Positions 33,450 to 45,054 of a stretch of 64,000 nucleotides of DNA are shown one piece after another. Source of the DNA: Malachius bipustulatus (taxonomy: Eukaryota > Arthropoda > Insecta > Coleoptera > Melyridae); the NCBI GenBank assembly GCA_910589415.1, contig OU342639.1, forward strand, positions 7,510,268 to 7,574,267, given 5' to 3'. Position 1 is the first letter of the stretch. The number at the start of each line of letters is the position of its first letter. The translations under genes were made by a program, and so were the position numbers. Below the pieces are notes generated by a model. The model ran no database searches, was not told where the DNA came from, and saw nothing but the letters and a program-made list of their open reading frames with translations.

Positions 33450-34249
33450 GATGAAAAGTTGCAGTCTACTTATACCACGAAACGGAGAGACTTTTGCAGC
33501 AAATTTTAATCTCGGACATTCACGGAACAGCCACTGATAACAGTAGAACGGTTTTTAGCTTTCTAGTTTTCTTACAGTTTTTTACAGCGGAAGTTATTTT
33601 TAAGTGTTTAACGTTTCAAGTTTCAGCTTGAGAAAATTCAATTAATTTAGAGAATTCAATTCACACTGACACTTGGATACTTACATTTTGACAGTTGTTT
33701 TGCTTCATTGCGGCCTACTTCGGTGCATAGAAATGTAATTAAATGGTAACTTTTGTGGAAAATATTGATCATGTCAATAACTATGGGGCTTAGACATACA
33801 ACATGCACCATAAAATTGAAGAGAAGAAAAAGGCCTATCGAATGGTGATATAAAAATAGGGGCATTCCATTTGAAAAAAAATAGTTAAACTACTTTGAAG
33901 TTTGCAAAGTTTGGCATTTTTTTCTGACCACCCTATTTTTAGCTTTTTTTATACAAGAATTTTGGAAAAAAATTTGTAAGTCGGCAACACTGTAATATAA
34001 TCAAATAGTAAATAGACAACAATGTATATGGTAAAAAATGACATCGAAAAAATAGAATAAATACAGGGCTTTCCATTTAAAAAAATGTTTGTTGTTGGAA
34101 TATCTCAAAATTGGGACACCCTGTAGAGTGTAAAACAATTTTATGGCATGAAGATTTCCAAACCAATACTTTTTTGTAGGAAACATTTTTTTTTATCCAC
34201 CACGGGAAAGGCGCAAGGAAAGACGGACGCACTGTTGCAGGACCCTGTA

Positions 34250-34871
34250 TAATAGACATCTAACAGTTAACTAAATAAGCCTGCAAATAAAGACATAAAA
34301 CCAGACCATCGCATAATACATTAATATAAAACTCGCATTCACGAAACGCAGATGATAAGCAAGCAGTAGATACGCGACTGATTGAGACAGGCAGATTGAC
34401 CACTCTAAAGTAATACACGACTACCTAATAAAAAGAACACAACCACAATTACGCGACATATGTCAAGTTCAGAATTCTATTAAGCACATTTTAATGGACT
34501 GCAGATGAAAATATCCCGGTGAAAGGCAAAACCATCGATTTCCCTAGTCCCTTGAGAAATTACTAGGAGGTACACGGACAAACTCCGGCAAAGTGATGCA
34601 TTTTTTAAAAGACACTCAACTACTCGAAAAATTTTAAAGTTTCTATTCGATAAACACAATGTTTCGTTCATTTATTTATTTTGCAGAAATGTCTTCACCG
34701 TGTTGCTGTTGCCACTGTTGCCACTGGAGTTGCTGCTAATCATAATTTGTTGATGCTGCTTTTATTATAAGGAAAAATTGTTGCACACATCAGCCTTTAT
34801 AATACGCATGCAGAAAAGATGACATTTTTCAACTAAAGCAAACTGAAGACTCGTATAAAATTTTATTCTCA
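34250..34871. other. Interval without recognisable features
   Basis: This is unique AT-rich sequence with a short CTGTTGCCACTGTTGCCACTG imperfect repeat near 34700. No gene was recognised. Confidence 0.4.
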
Positions 34872-35222
34872 GAAGAGACTTCATATTGTGTAATTACCGC
34901 GAAGAAGAGAATAATTTGTAAAACCCAGACTATCCCTAAAATTAAGATATCTTAGAAATCTGTTCTGAATTCTCTGCAAGGGATCTATATAAACATCGTA
35001 TGGTGGATTCCAGACTAGAGAAGCGGTACTAAGTTTACTGAGTACACAGTTATTGAATAAAGGTATAATGGTCTTAGGATTAGGAAATTGTTTTGAACCC
35101 TTCATCATGTACCCAAGCATATTATTAAGAGTCCTGGAAACCACAGAGTCGATGCGAGCGCCAAAAATTACTTTAAGTTCAAAAATAATATCTATCAATG
35201 TCCTTGAATCATGACAAGGGAT
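34872..35222 (-). pseudogene. Fragment of a non-LTR retrotransposon reverse transcriptase (C-terminal side)
   Basis: The minus-strand frame contains KVIFGARIDSVVSRTLNNML, then LGYMMKGSKQFPNPKTIIPL and LVWNPPYDVYIDPLQRIQNR followed by FLRYLNF. This is the region just after the catalytic domain in Jockey/CR1-group LINEs, where relatives show a LxYxSxVWxPxY...IExVQxRFLRYL pattern. The catalytic RT motifs and any 3' end are absent. It is a dead fragment, unrelated in detail to the LINE at 36.0-39.9 kb. Confidence 0.75.
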
Positions 35223-35734
35223 GTTGAATAATAATATAATAAATGACGTTAGTAACTTGGCAATTTCTCGTGGAACTTATCATATAATAGGTGCCTAATA
35301 TTTTATATACCTAACTAAAATATTTCATTTATTTTAAGACAATATTGTATGAGTTCAAATCGTTTTTTAGATGACATTCTGCAGAGTCACGAATCGTAGC
35401 GAAAAATGCTATATCATCTACGTACTATGAAAAATATATGTGCGAATCGAATACACCTTTACATAGGTATCGTGGATAAAAATTACTAACAGAAGTAGTC
35501 CGAATTGCGATCCCTGAAGAACTTCATTCAGATAGCTTTACAGCTGACCAAAGCTTGAAAAGCAATTTTTATTATAAGACACCGTATGCTTTTTAAAAAA
35601 ACGTATTTTCTCTTTTTAGCTAGAAATAACTTTTTTATATAGGCACTCAAGAGGGCAGCTTGAAAAACTTTATGATATCATTTATTAATTTGTATTTTCG
35701 CAAGGTTTTCTCATATCCGATATAAGTAAATCAA

Positions 35735-35820
35735 CGCTCATAAAACAGCTAATTAAATTGGTGCAAAATAATCTTTTGCAATCAGGAAGCCTGAGTTCGA
35801 ATTTCGATCAAGGGCCATTT
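35735..35820 (+). repeat. Possible tRNA-derived (SINE-like) sequence
   Basis: CAGCTAATTAAATTGGTGCA resembles a D-arm/A box, TCTTTTGCAATCAGGA sits where an anticodon arm would be, and GAGTTCGAATTTCGATC resembles a T-arm/B box. Stems are imperfect and the acceptor stem is not convincing. This fits a decayed tRNA gene or a tRNA-derived SINE head better than a functional tRNA. Confidence 0.35.
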
Positions 35821-36019
35821 TTCAAATTTTTTGTGTTATTATTTACTTTTTTAGGATTCTTTACTTTTTTTCACTTGAAAAAATGTAATTTTAAAATTAT
35901 TAAAATTTATAAGTAAGTACAGAAGTTCTCGATTTCTCCAATGCCAATTCTGTTTCAATAATCAAACTGTTCCGACGAGAAATGGAACAGGTATCTGTTA
36001 GAGTTAAAAAAATCTCCTA

Positions 36020-36637
36020 TATGGCTCACATTTTCTGTTTTTGACCACGAACCCTCAAATGTATACTATTACGGTGAAAGCCCCACTAGGTTCCTCAGAT
36101 CATAATCTCGTCTCAACATCTTGTGTCCTACCAATTACTAGTGTTAAAGAAGCAAGTAAACCTCGTGTAGTCTGGCACTATAGATCTGCTAAATGGAAAG
36201 AACTCAGGGATTTTCCATGGAGGAGTGTTTGTTTCGGCTCTAATGACCCATCTGTTTGTGCTAGGGAAGTTGCTCAAGTCATCCTAACAGGCATGGAAGC
36301 CTACATTCCCTTTTATAAAAAACAGCCCTCAAACAGCAAACCTTGGTTCAACAAAAGATGCAAGGAAGCTGTCGCCTCCAAACAACTGACTTTTCGCCAA
36401 TGGCGAGAGAGCCCCGACGGCATAAACCACCACAATTTCATCCTTGCTCGAAACAGATGCAAAGAAATAATAGATCAAACCAAGGAAACTCACAACCAAA
36501 GAATTAGGAACAAACTTCTTTCCTGCCCAAACGGTTCGAAATCTTTTTGGTCTGTAACTAAGGCAATCACCCAGAACTTCACCAGATCCACGATTCCACC
36601 ACTTACACGGACAGATGGGACTATCGCATCCACGGCT
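36020..36637 (+). pseudogene. LINE ORF2, endonuclease C-terminus to pre-RT linker
   Basis: The frame reads LFLTTNPQMYTITVKAPLGS followed by SDHNLVSTSCVLP, where SDHN is the last catalytic motif of the APE-type endonuclease. A linker with KPWFNKRCKEAV and RNRCKEIIDQTKETH follows, typical of CR1/Jockey-group LINEs. It reaches TDGTIASTA at 36637, where a 1743-bp insertion interrupts it; the frame resumes exactly at 38385 (TEKANLLAGVF). Sequence 5' of about 36020 is missing, so the copy is 5'-truncated within the endonuclease. No stop codon is seen before the insertion. Confidence 0.85.
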
Positions 36638-38380
36638 TGTAGCGTGCGCTTTTCCGTATCTGTTTCGAATGAATTTTCGGATAGAAAAGGCGTAGTAAAA
36701 TGGCGTCCTTTTGGAATGCTACTCTCCGCTGGTTTTATAGTTTGAGGCATTGTAGCGAGATCGAATGATGGGACTGTCATTTCCAGTCCGTCATTTGCCA
36801 GCCAGAAGAGCTAAACGTCACAGCAGTAGAGTAAGGAGGATGCGTGAATGTATCGATTGAATTGTGAGGTTGAGAACCGAACGAGATTGTCTCGTCGTCC
36901 TTGTTGTCTGAAATATTGTCGGGTGAAGATCGTTCCTGCTGTCTGGGATAGTGATGGTGATCATGTTTCAGTGAAATGATGTTATTTAATTTATTATTTC
37001 GTGCAGTGGTGCTTGAAACTCAGGTATGAAGTTGTTGTTTTAGTTTTATTTAGCAAAGCTAATGTTTTATGTCGTTCTAATTAGGTAGGATGAGTTTGTG
37101 GATGAAAATTACCAAGGAATAGTTATTTGAAGCCCGACGTGGACAATGTGATTCACTTCGGTAAGAAAAGATGGCGTTTGGTAATTTCTCAGATGGTAAT
37201 TATTTTTATATTTAATTTCAGGGCTTCTACGCTTCTACGTTTCTACTTCTACCTTTTGTTCTACGGTTTTGTTCTATTTTTGGTTTTGACTTTTGTCTTC
37301 CGTTTTCGTTTCGGAATGTCCCGATTGTAGTTTCTGGTAGTGGATCATCATTTACTCAAGAGTTGAGCTGAGGTGCGCAGTTTGGGAGGAATGGCGTTCT
37401 TTGGATAAAGCGGAGCCATCTTCCTTTGTTTTTTTTTTATGGTCTAGACTAGTGATGGTGGTCAGACATCATCAACAATGGAAGGAGGAAGCGTCACTTT
37501 CCATCTTACTCTTTGGATCATCCCGTCTCACTTGCTTTTCAACTAGAAGTACGACTTGGACAACAAGGTACCTTATCAGAATTATTTTGTAATGCATTTA
37601 TGTTCTCTAAAATGAGAAACAAATCAACCAAATGATGTTATTGAAGTGATTTAGTTTGGAACTTTATTACCTGTAAATGAGTTGAGGATATCTAATCGAT
37701 ATTATAATTTTAGTATATTGCGAAACTTAATTATACCAAGCTGGTACAATGTTGTCATTATTTTCTTATTATTATTAAGGTAAATTTTTAATTTAGTAAA
37801 GTTATAATTGGACAAATTAAGTAGGGTTAGGTATGTAAATTTTAGTAAACACCTATTGAGGGTGGTATGGTGGTCATTAATAGACCAAGTATCTTTTAAA
37901 ATGAATAATGACTTTGTATAATCTTTGATATTATGAATAATGCTTAGTTGATAAGGGAAAAATCCTAATTTTAAGTTAATAATCTCACGATACACTACTA
38001 TCGATTCCTGGAAATTTAATTTTGTTTAATTGGAACATTCCAATAAATTGTTAACTATTAGTGTGTCTTTTATTTTAGTGTTTGTGTGACCTGTAATTTA
38101 AATATTCACAACGTAGGGCAGGTCAAGCTTTTTGGAAACTTTTTGGAAACTTTTTAGAGACAAAATTGATTTAGACGATCACTTAAAAATTTGTAATTTC
38201 ATTTTAAGATCTTTAACACCCTCTGTTCCGCTTTGGGTTCAAATAAATTTGAAATTTTCAAAAAAAAAAAAATTTCAAAATTGAAAATTTTGAAGAGGGA
38301 ATAGCACCCTCTGCTCGCACATTTTTCTGTTAACATCTTTATTCGAAATTTTAAATCGAGCGAGCAGAGAAAGGGCTACA
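36638..38380. mobile_element. 1743-bp insertion, probable solo LTR
   Basis: The insert starts TGTAGC and ends GCTACA, a 6-bp inverted repeat with LTR-like TGT...ACA ends. It is flanked by the 4-bp duplication GGCT (36634-36637 and 38381-38384). Removing it with one duplication restores the LINE frame exactly. No retroviral-type coding sequence is inside, and an AATAAA lies near 38040, so a solo LTR is the simplest reading. A long LTR-only derivative or another 4-bp-duplicating element remains possible. The open frames inside show no recognised domain. Confidence 0.6.
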
Positions 38381-38384
38381 GGCT

Positions 38385-39946
38385 ACTGAGAAGGCGAACT
38401 TGTTGGCGGGAGTCTTTTCTTCATACTCTTCCGTCGACTTTCATGGAAGAACTCCGCCAATGATCCCTTCTGTGGAGCCCAAAATGTCAGACATTGTTTT
38501 CCGACAGCGTGTCATAAAGAGCATTATGTTAGCCTTAGACCCAAACAAAGCTTCTGGGCCCGATGACGTACCTGTTATCGTACTAAAAAAACGCGCCACT
38601 GAGCTGTCATCTGTTTTCTGCCGACTTTTCAACTTGTCGTATAAAAAGGGAATATTTCCTTTTTGCTGGAAATGTGCACGGATCCAACCTATTCCCAAGA
38701 AAGGCAAAAAGACTATACCAAGTAACTATCGACCAGTGGCACTGCTTTCAGTAATATCCAAGATTATGGAGAAAGTTATAAACCAACATCTTTTAAAATA
38801 CTTGGAAGGAGCTGATATAATCAGCGACCGCCAATACGGATTCCGCAAACAGAGGTCAACTGGTGACCTCCTCACTTACGTCACCGAGCTGTGGAACGGC
38901 GCAATCGAGCACCATGGGGAGTCTCGAGGGGTTGCGCTTGATATTTCTAGAGCTTTCGATCGTGTTTGGCATGGCGGACTGTTGGCAAAACTGCAGGCCT
39001 ATGGCATGCCCGAGAAATTCTGCTTGTGGCTTGCGAGTTATCTCGGAGATCGTTCATTGCAGGTGGCTGTCGATATTCTGAGACCTTTTCCATCAATGCC
39101 GGTGTGCCTCAGGGATCTATTTTATCTCCGACTCTCTTTCTAATATTTAATAAACGACTTGCTTGAAACAACAAAAAATCCAATATACAGTTTTGCCGAC
39201 GACAGTACCCTCATATCTTCTTATACGTTAGATGCGCGAACATCTGCCATCGACGCACAGACTCACAGGGAGCAAGAATAAGTTGCCATACTTAGCAATG
39301 ACTTGCAGGACATTCTAGTTTGGGGCGATAGAAACCAAGTCCAATTTAATGCTGAAAAAACCCAAGCAGTCATCTTCTCCAAAAAGACCAACGTTTTGGA
39401 GCCAGATATGGTGATGGCGGGACACTCTCTTACTCCAGCGTCATCTCTTCGTTTACTTGGAGTGAGCCTCGGAGCGAACATGTCTTGGCATGATCATGTT
39501 GCAGGTCTGGCGAAGAGTGCTTCTCAAAAACTTGGAACACTCTTCCGCACGAAGAAATTTTGTACACCACAACAGCTTCTCCTCTTATACAAGGCTCAAA
39601 TCCGACCATCCTTGGAGTACTGCTCACATATTTGGAGCTCAGCTCCTAAACATACGCTGAGACTACTCGACTCTAACCAGAAAAGAGCCATCCGCTTGAT
39701 TGGGGACTCAGATTTGACAAAAAATTTAGACACTCTCGAACATCAAAGAGGAGTAGCGGCCCTGAGTCTGTTTTACAAATATTTTAATGGAAGGTGTTCA
39801 AAAGACGTGGCCCGCTTGATCCCACCAAGAACAAGACCGGGCAGATATACACGTCGAGCCGCAGACGCTCATCCGTATCAGGTTCAGCTCGTTACACCTC
39901 GTACCACCCTATTTCAGACTTCTTTTATGTATAAAAAAAAAAAAAA
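38385..39946 (+). pseudogene. LINE ORF2 reverse transcriptase (CR1/Jockey group), frameshifted
   Basis: From TEKANLLAGVF the frame gives NKASGPDDVPVIVLKK, PIPKKGKKTIPSNYRPVALL, QYGFRKQRSTGDLLTYV and ALDISRAFDRVWH with the first catalytic aspartate. A lost base near 39080 moves INAGVPQGSILSPTLF into another frame. A second lesion near 39150 moves INDLLETTKNPIYSFADDST, the FADD catalytic centre, into a third. A TAA at about 39279 then precedes NDLQDILVWGDRNQVQFNAE and the thumb and C-terminal region (SLEYCSHIWSSAPKHTLRLL). The frame ends in an A-run (39932-39947) where relatives continue, as if the copy came from a prematurely polyadenylated RNA. No RNase H domain is present. It is inactive. 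Confidence 0.88.
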
Positions 39947-39947
39947 A

Positions 39948-40280
39948 ACTTGCATCAAGCGATATATCCTTGTTTGTAAATCCAAAGAGTAGAGGCCAGT
40001 TGTAGAGGAGACACGTCCTATCTTTTACGTGTTAACATTTTGGTCACATTTTCAAGTGATTAAGTATATGAAATAGTTAGGTGCGACTCATGTAAGAATG
40101 GATTTTCCAAAATTCATTAATTTACGCAAAGGATGTCGCGGATACCATGCAATATTCTCACAATTATAAGAGTTATCAAATAATGAATGAAATGTTTATA
40201 ATAATTGCGGAACATACTAATCTTCTATTTGGATTGTAAAAAGAAGACAACGATCGTCTAGAAATAAAGTGTAATTAAGA
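39948..40280. other. Interval without recognisable features
   Basis: This is unique sequence between the LINE A-run and the next hairpin-tipped element. No convincing target duplication for the LINE was found. Confidence 0.4.
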
Positions 40281-42503
40281 AAACCTTCTTGCGCATCAAT
40301 CGCATAAATAGTGTATTTTTATGCGATTCAATTATGAAAATTTTTGCCGCTTTTTAAATTATTGGCTTTCTGAATACTGTGAAAAATTTTCTGTGATAAT
40401 TTAACTCATGTATTAAAAATGACATAAGGAATAGTGTTTTTGTCACTTTGACATCGGATAAAGTTAGCCCTAACTTTGCATCTGGATAAAATGTAAGCTA
40501 GCTTTTTAGACGCAAAATCAAGTAAGTAGTTACCAAGGTGATATTAATTGACAAATTAATAAACGTCATTTAACGTCATTCGTTAAATTATCTCCCTAAA
40601 TTACACACGAGCTTATATTTTTTATCCGGATAAAGATGCACTTTTAAACTCAAATTTGTTTTTTCTTTGGCAATTCAACTCGTCAAATTGTCAGATAAAA
40701 CGACTCGTCCTTCGGACTCGTCGTTTTATCAGACAATTTGACTCGTTAAATTGCCAAAGAAAAAACAAATTTTCGTTAAAACTGCATCTTTATCCGGATA
40801 AAAAATAAGCTCTCGTGTAATTACCCCCGATAATTTCATTTCATTTCGTTTGAAAACGTGCCTTAGAATGGATTTTTATATTTAAAAATCTAAAAAATTG
40901 GCAAAATTTAACAATTTTGTCCCTTTTTCTATGCCCGCCACTGGCTAACCTTACTTGAAAAATACTATTTTTTACACTACCTTTACTAAATTCGGAAAAA
41001 AACTGAAAGGAGAGTTTTGAAAACCGAAAGTTTGAAATTTTAGAGGAATAAACATCATGTAAAAATATTCGAATATCTTCGCCATTTTTAAATTTTGCTT
41101 CTTGAAATTTTTGAAGGTTAAATGCTATTAGTATAGTTGTCTACTATCAAAATTTTCGTTCTATTCCTTAAAAAATAAGCTCATGAATGTTTATAGAAAT
41201 GTAGACATTTTTACCCTTTTCCTACCCACGCCTCTGGCTTATTAATGGAGATAATGCAAATTGTATTGCATTAGCTCAAATTTCAAATAAGTTTATTCCA
41301 ATCATGTTAATTTCGTTCAAAAGTTTTTGTTTCTAACTTGCCCATTTAGGGGTTCAAAATCATCTAGCAATTTTCCTAAAATTGAAAAGGCCGCCATTTT
41401 GGAACGTCTTTACCTATTTTACTTAAATACAGTACCAGACGACTACTTGAGGCTATCTTACTACCAGAAAAATTTCAGCGCTCTAGATTGAAAACTTCGA
41501 CCAGAACCCATGCCTCACGGACGGTTTTTTTTTTAAATTCGGAGGGACATCCTGTAGAAGTAACGCGACTCTGGGAAAATGTTTTTTACGAGAATTAAAC
41601 GCCAGCCCTAAGGTTTCTAAGAGTAAAAAATTTCGTTCATTAATCTTGAAAGATGAAGCTACAGGAGCGTTTTTAAAATTTTAGAGAAATAAACATCATG
41701 TAAAAAAAAATCTAATATCTCCGCCATTTTTCTTATTTAATTTTTTAAATTCTCAAGGATTGAAGTCTATTAGTATAGTTGTCTACTGTAAAAATTTCAG
41801 TTTAATTACTTCAAAAATGTGCTCATAAATTGTTAGAGAAATTTAGCCATTTTTACCCTTTTCCTACCCACGCCACTGGCTAATTAATAAAAAAAATGCA
41901 AATTTTATTACACTTAATTAAATTTCAAGTCATTTACTTCCAATCTTGTGAATTTGATATAAAACTCTTCTTCTATCTATCTTATACAGGGGTTCAAAAA
42001 ATAGTCCTTTTTCCAAAAAATTCAAATGGCCGCCATTTTAAAACGGCTCAGCCGATTTTGCTCAAGTGCAATACCAGACCACTCCTTGTAGATATCTTAC
42101 TTCCACAAAAATTTCAGTCTTTTAGATCGAAAACTGCGACCTGAAATGAGGTGACAAAAACCGAATTTTCCGAATTTTGAAGGGACACCCTGTAGAAGTG
42201 ACGCGACTTTTGGAATTTTTTTTAATGAAAATCGAAATTGTTCCTAAGGTTTAATAAGAGTGCAAAATTTCGTTCACTAATCTTGAAAGATAAAGCTACA
42301 GGAGCGTTTTTAAAATCGAAATTTCGTGATTTTGGAGAAATAAATATATATATATATATATATATATCGTGGGCAGGTGAATTTTGGAAAACCATTTTTT
42401 CGTGATCTGGGGGTCATGATCGGTGGACATTTGATGAGTTTGGGTGATTTTCGAAGAGTGATGTCGTCCTCAATAGTGTATTTTTTTATAAAAAAATACA
42501 CTA
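40281..42503 (+). mobile_element. Hairpin-tipped non-autonomous element, copy 2
   Basis: End A reads AAAACCTTCTTGCGCATCAA (40281) with the AATCGCA...TGCGATT stem. End B is the hairpin TAGTGTATTTTTTTAT...AAAAATACACTA ending at 42503. The body follows copy 1a: CCACTGGCTAACCTTACTTG (about 40940), the repeated AGGGACAYCCTGTAGAAGT blocks (41545 and 42180), an (AT)n tract (42343-42368) and the CGTGGGCAGGTGAATTT block. It carries a 426-bp insertion at 40403-40828. Without that it is about 1.79 kb, close to the other full copies. There is no coding sequence. Confidence 0.75.
40403..40828. mobile_element. 426-bp insertion with 8-bp target duplication and long internal palindrome
   Basis: GATAATTT occurs at 40395-40402 and 40829-40836. 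Comparison with the copy at 56534-58409, which has one GAAATTATC at the same place, shows the intervening 426 bp are an insertion. Its right half (about 40607-40825) is a near-perfect palindrome centred on TCGTCCTTCGGACTCG, with arms containing TTTATCCGGATAAAGATGCA and TTTTTTCTTTGGCAATT. An 8-bp duplication is usual for hAT and some other DNA transposons, but no terminal inverted repeats match the duplication boundaries. Confidence 0.6.
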
Positions 42504-43350
42504 ATAAGCTACGTATGCCTATAGTGCATACGGTAAGCGGCTGCTCTCGATCTAATCTCGGAAGCTTTAAGCACAGGGTGTCTACCCTCCATTCTGAGAT
42601 GTAACGACCTTTCCAATTACAAAGCCGATTACAAAGAGACTGGGATGAGGATATTTAAATACACCAACCCGTAATAATTTTAAAAGAAGACTCGATATAG
42701 AGGCATCAGGGTCTCACCAAGATTTTCATTACATGTAAATACATATATGTACTATAAATACCTACAACATCTAAGTTGAAAACAAGGCAAGCTTGTAAAA
42801 TGTTTATAAGTTTAATATATAAAATGATATCGACAATAATAAATTGGCATTGGGTTGGGGTGTAAAATAGAGATAAACAGCATCTGCAATGTTTTATGAA
42901 GGTATGTATAAAAATCCTGAAACCAGTTAGCAGTTAATTTATTAGTAAGCTGAAATCGTAATTATGCACAGGACATGATAACAAGCGCACGCAAAACTCT
43001 AACGAAGGCTAGTAGTTAGTATTGCAATCGCACGTAACCGCATTCCTCTCCTGAATGATGTAAAATTACAGGACTTCGTTATAAAACCCGACGTCGACCA
43101 TAAACTATTCAGATACGTCCAGTAATACACAACAATCAATAGGCCCCGTTCCAAATTTGTTTATTATCTGGTTTGGATTGAAAAGCTATCACATGAAACA
43201 ATGTTTAGTAAATAATTTAATATCGACTGTTATATGCCTACATAAATATATAAATGTGTGTTTCACAAGTGTTTCAATAATGCAATGCTCAAATCAATTT
43301 ATATAATTACAATTACTAACTTCCAGGCAACTTTAACGAAATTCTGAACA
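42504..43350. other. Interval without recognisable features
   Basis: This is unique AT-rich sequence with no recognisable gene, RNA or repeat. Confidence 0.45.
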
Positions 43351-43615
43351 TACAGGGTGTTTTGTAATTGAATGTCAATATTTAAGGGGGTGATTTTTGG
43401 GTCCATTTTAACAAGAAAACTTCATAAGAACGTATGTCCTAAAAGTCTTAACTTTTGAGATACAGGGTGATAAAGTTTTTAAAAATAAATAATTTTTTCA
43501 TAATATCTGTAATACCGCTCTGGATATTTTAATGAAATTTCATAGACAGGTATTACGCATCAAGAGGCATTTTTTCATGTACCACATTCCGTTTTATCTC
43601 CACAAGTCCCATTTT

Positions 43616-45054
43616 TAAGTGCAACAGTAAGTAAGGCCACATCCGTACTCATGGTGTGCAGGAGAATGGCGGGGAATGCATGCGGTTGTAGTCCATCCAT
43701 TTTACGCTGGATGTAGACCATGCTAGTGAGACCCATCATCACATACGGAGCGGTCGTCTGGTACAAGAGGACCAAGCTAATAACAGCGAGGAAAACACTC
43801 GACAAGATCCAGAGACTTGCATGCCTCTGCATCACAGGAGCAATGAGAACATGCCCAACAGCAGCGTTGGAAGTAATTCTAGATCTTACACCACTGCACT
43901 TAGTGATTGAGAGAAGTGCCGCAGAGGCTCAACTCAGAATGTCAAGAATGGGGATCAGGGGGGGACTACGGACCGAGGGGAATCAACCCCTGAACATCTG
44001 TAAAAACCTCCTGATAATGCCAAAAGACAAAACTGTCAAGAAATTCAGCTTCAAGAGAAACTTCATCATGGAACTGTCTACGAAAGAAGAATGGAGCAAC
44101 ACATCCATTCACACTTTCAAAGAAGGTACAATAAGATGGTACACAGACGGCTCAAAGGCCACCGAGGGAACTGGGGCAGGAGTATATGGGCCAGGCACCA
44201 ACTACTCCGAGCCGATGGGAACATCCCCAAGCATACTTCAAGCGGAACTGTACGCAATAGAAGTATGCGCCCAAATAAACCTCGACAGAAACTATAAAAA
44301 TAGGGAAATAGCAATACTGACAGACAGTCAAGCAGCCATAAAGACGCTGAGCTCTCCTATCATCAGCTCAAAAATGGCATGGAACTGCCTACAAAAACTC
44401 AATAAACTAGGCAGAGAGAACAAAATTCACCTCAAATGGATACCAGGACACACTGGGATTGAGGAAAACGAACGTGCCCACTCATTGGCAAGAAAAGGAG
44501 CATCGACACCCTTTATAGGACCAGAACCATTCTGTAGCCTTGAAGACACGTTCTTCAAGGCAGAACTTCGTAAGGAAGAAGAAAAACTGAGAGAAATCCA
44601 TTGGAATAACCTCTCAGGATTGAGACAATCCAAGGAGCTCCTCGGGAACTTTAACCGAGAAAGGTCAAGGAAACTCCTGACCCTCAACAAAGGAAGTCTC
44701 AGAATGCTAACAGGATTCCTAACAGGTCATTGCAAGCTCAATGAACACCTGAGGAAACTTGGTATAGAAAAAGATGGCGTTTGCAGACTCTGCAGGGAAG
44801 AAAACGAGACTCCTCGTCACCTATTGATGAACTGCGAAGCCCTAGAACGTGAAAGAAACGATGTTCTGGGCCAACACCAGCTCAACGGGGGGGCTTTGCC
44901 CGACCTTGATCCTCTTCAAATCCTGAAATTCCTAAGGGAAACGGAGTTGGAGAGGCTGCTTCAATGAAGGGAATATACTCCAAAGAAGCAGAGAAGAGGG
45001 GGCACAATAGATCTTAATAGGTCGCAGCGCATCTGACACCCTCAATATCAATAT
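43616..45054 (+). mobile_element. 5'-truncated LINE insertion with 13-bp target duplication
   Basis: CAAGTCCCATTTT occurs at 43603-43615 and 45055-45067. The insert between has a coding remnant and a 3' end that finishes in a short TCAATATCAATAT repeat rather than a long A-run. This is the classical result of target-primed reverse transcription that stopped early. It landed inside the foldback element, so it is younger than that element. Confidence 0.9.
43720..44967 (+). pseudogene. LINE ORF2 C-terminus: RT thumb, RNase H and CCHC zinc finger
   Basis: This open frame of 415 codons begins in the RT thumb (MLVRPIITYGAVVW). The same frame continues upstream past a TAG at 43714 (SPSILRWM before it), where relatives have a tyrosine in WMYTMLVRP, so the ATG is internal and the copy is 5'-truncated. 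The RNase H domain has YTDGSK (about residue 142), QAELYAI (about 175) and LTDSQAAI (about 202). GHTGIEENERAH follows (about 236), where the final aspartate usual in NExAD is replaced by histidine. A CX2CX8HX4C finger follows (CRLC...HLLMNC). RNase H plus such a finger fits the I/R1/LOA-type LINEs, not the RNase H-less group at 38.4 kb. The truncation and the upstream stop make it inactive. Confidence 0.88.

Larger units (their letters stand above)
27174..34249 (-). mobile_element. Mariner-type DNA transposon with long inverted repeats, interrupted
   Basis: The tips are TACAGGGTCCTGCAACAGTG (27174) and its inverse ending at 34249, with TA at both ends. The inverted repeats are unusually long, about 600-700 bp (to about 27870 on the left and from about 33655 on the right); the left one holds about 110 extra bases near 27480-27600. 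Inner tips TACAGGGTGTCCCAA (27298) and AATAGGGTGGTC (27599) repeat the terminus and are mirrored on the right. Between the repeats lies a minus-strand transposase gene, broken and split by a 4.4-kb insertion (28319-32714). Without that insertion the element is about 2.7 kb. Confidence 0.85.

Noticed and set aside
36638..38380. Intron within the LINE frame
   Set aside because: The borders are TGTAGC...GCTACA with a GGCT duplication, not GT...AG splice sites.
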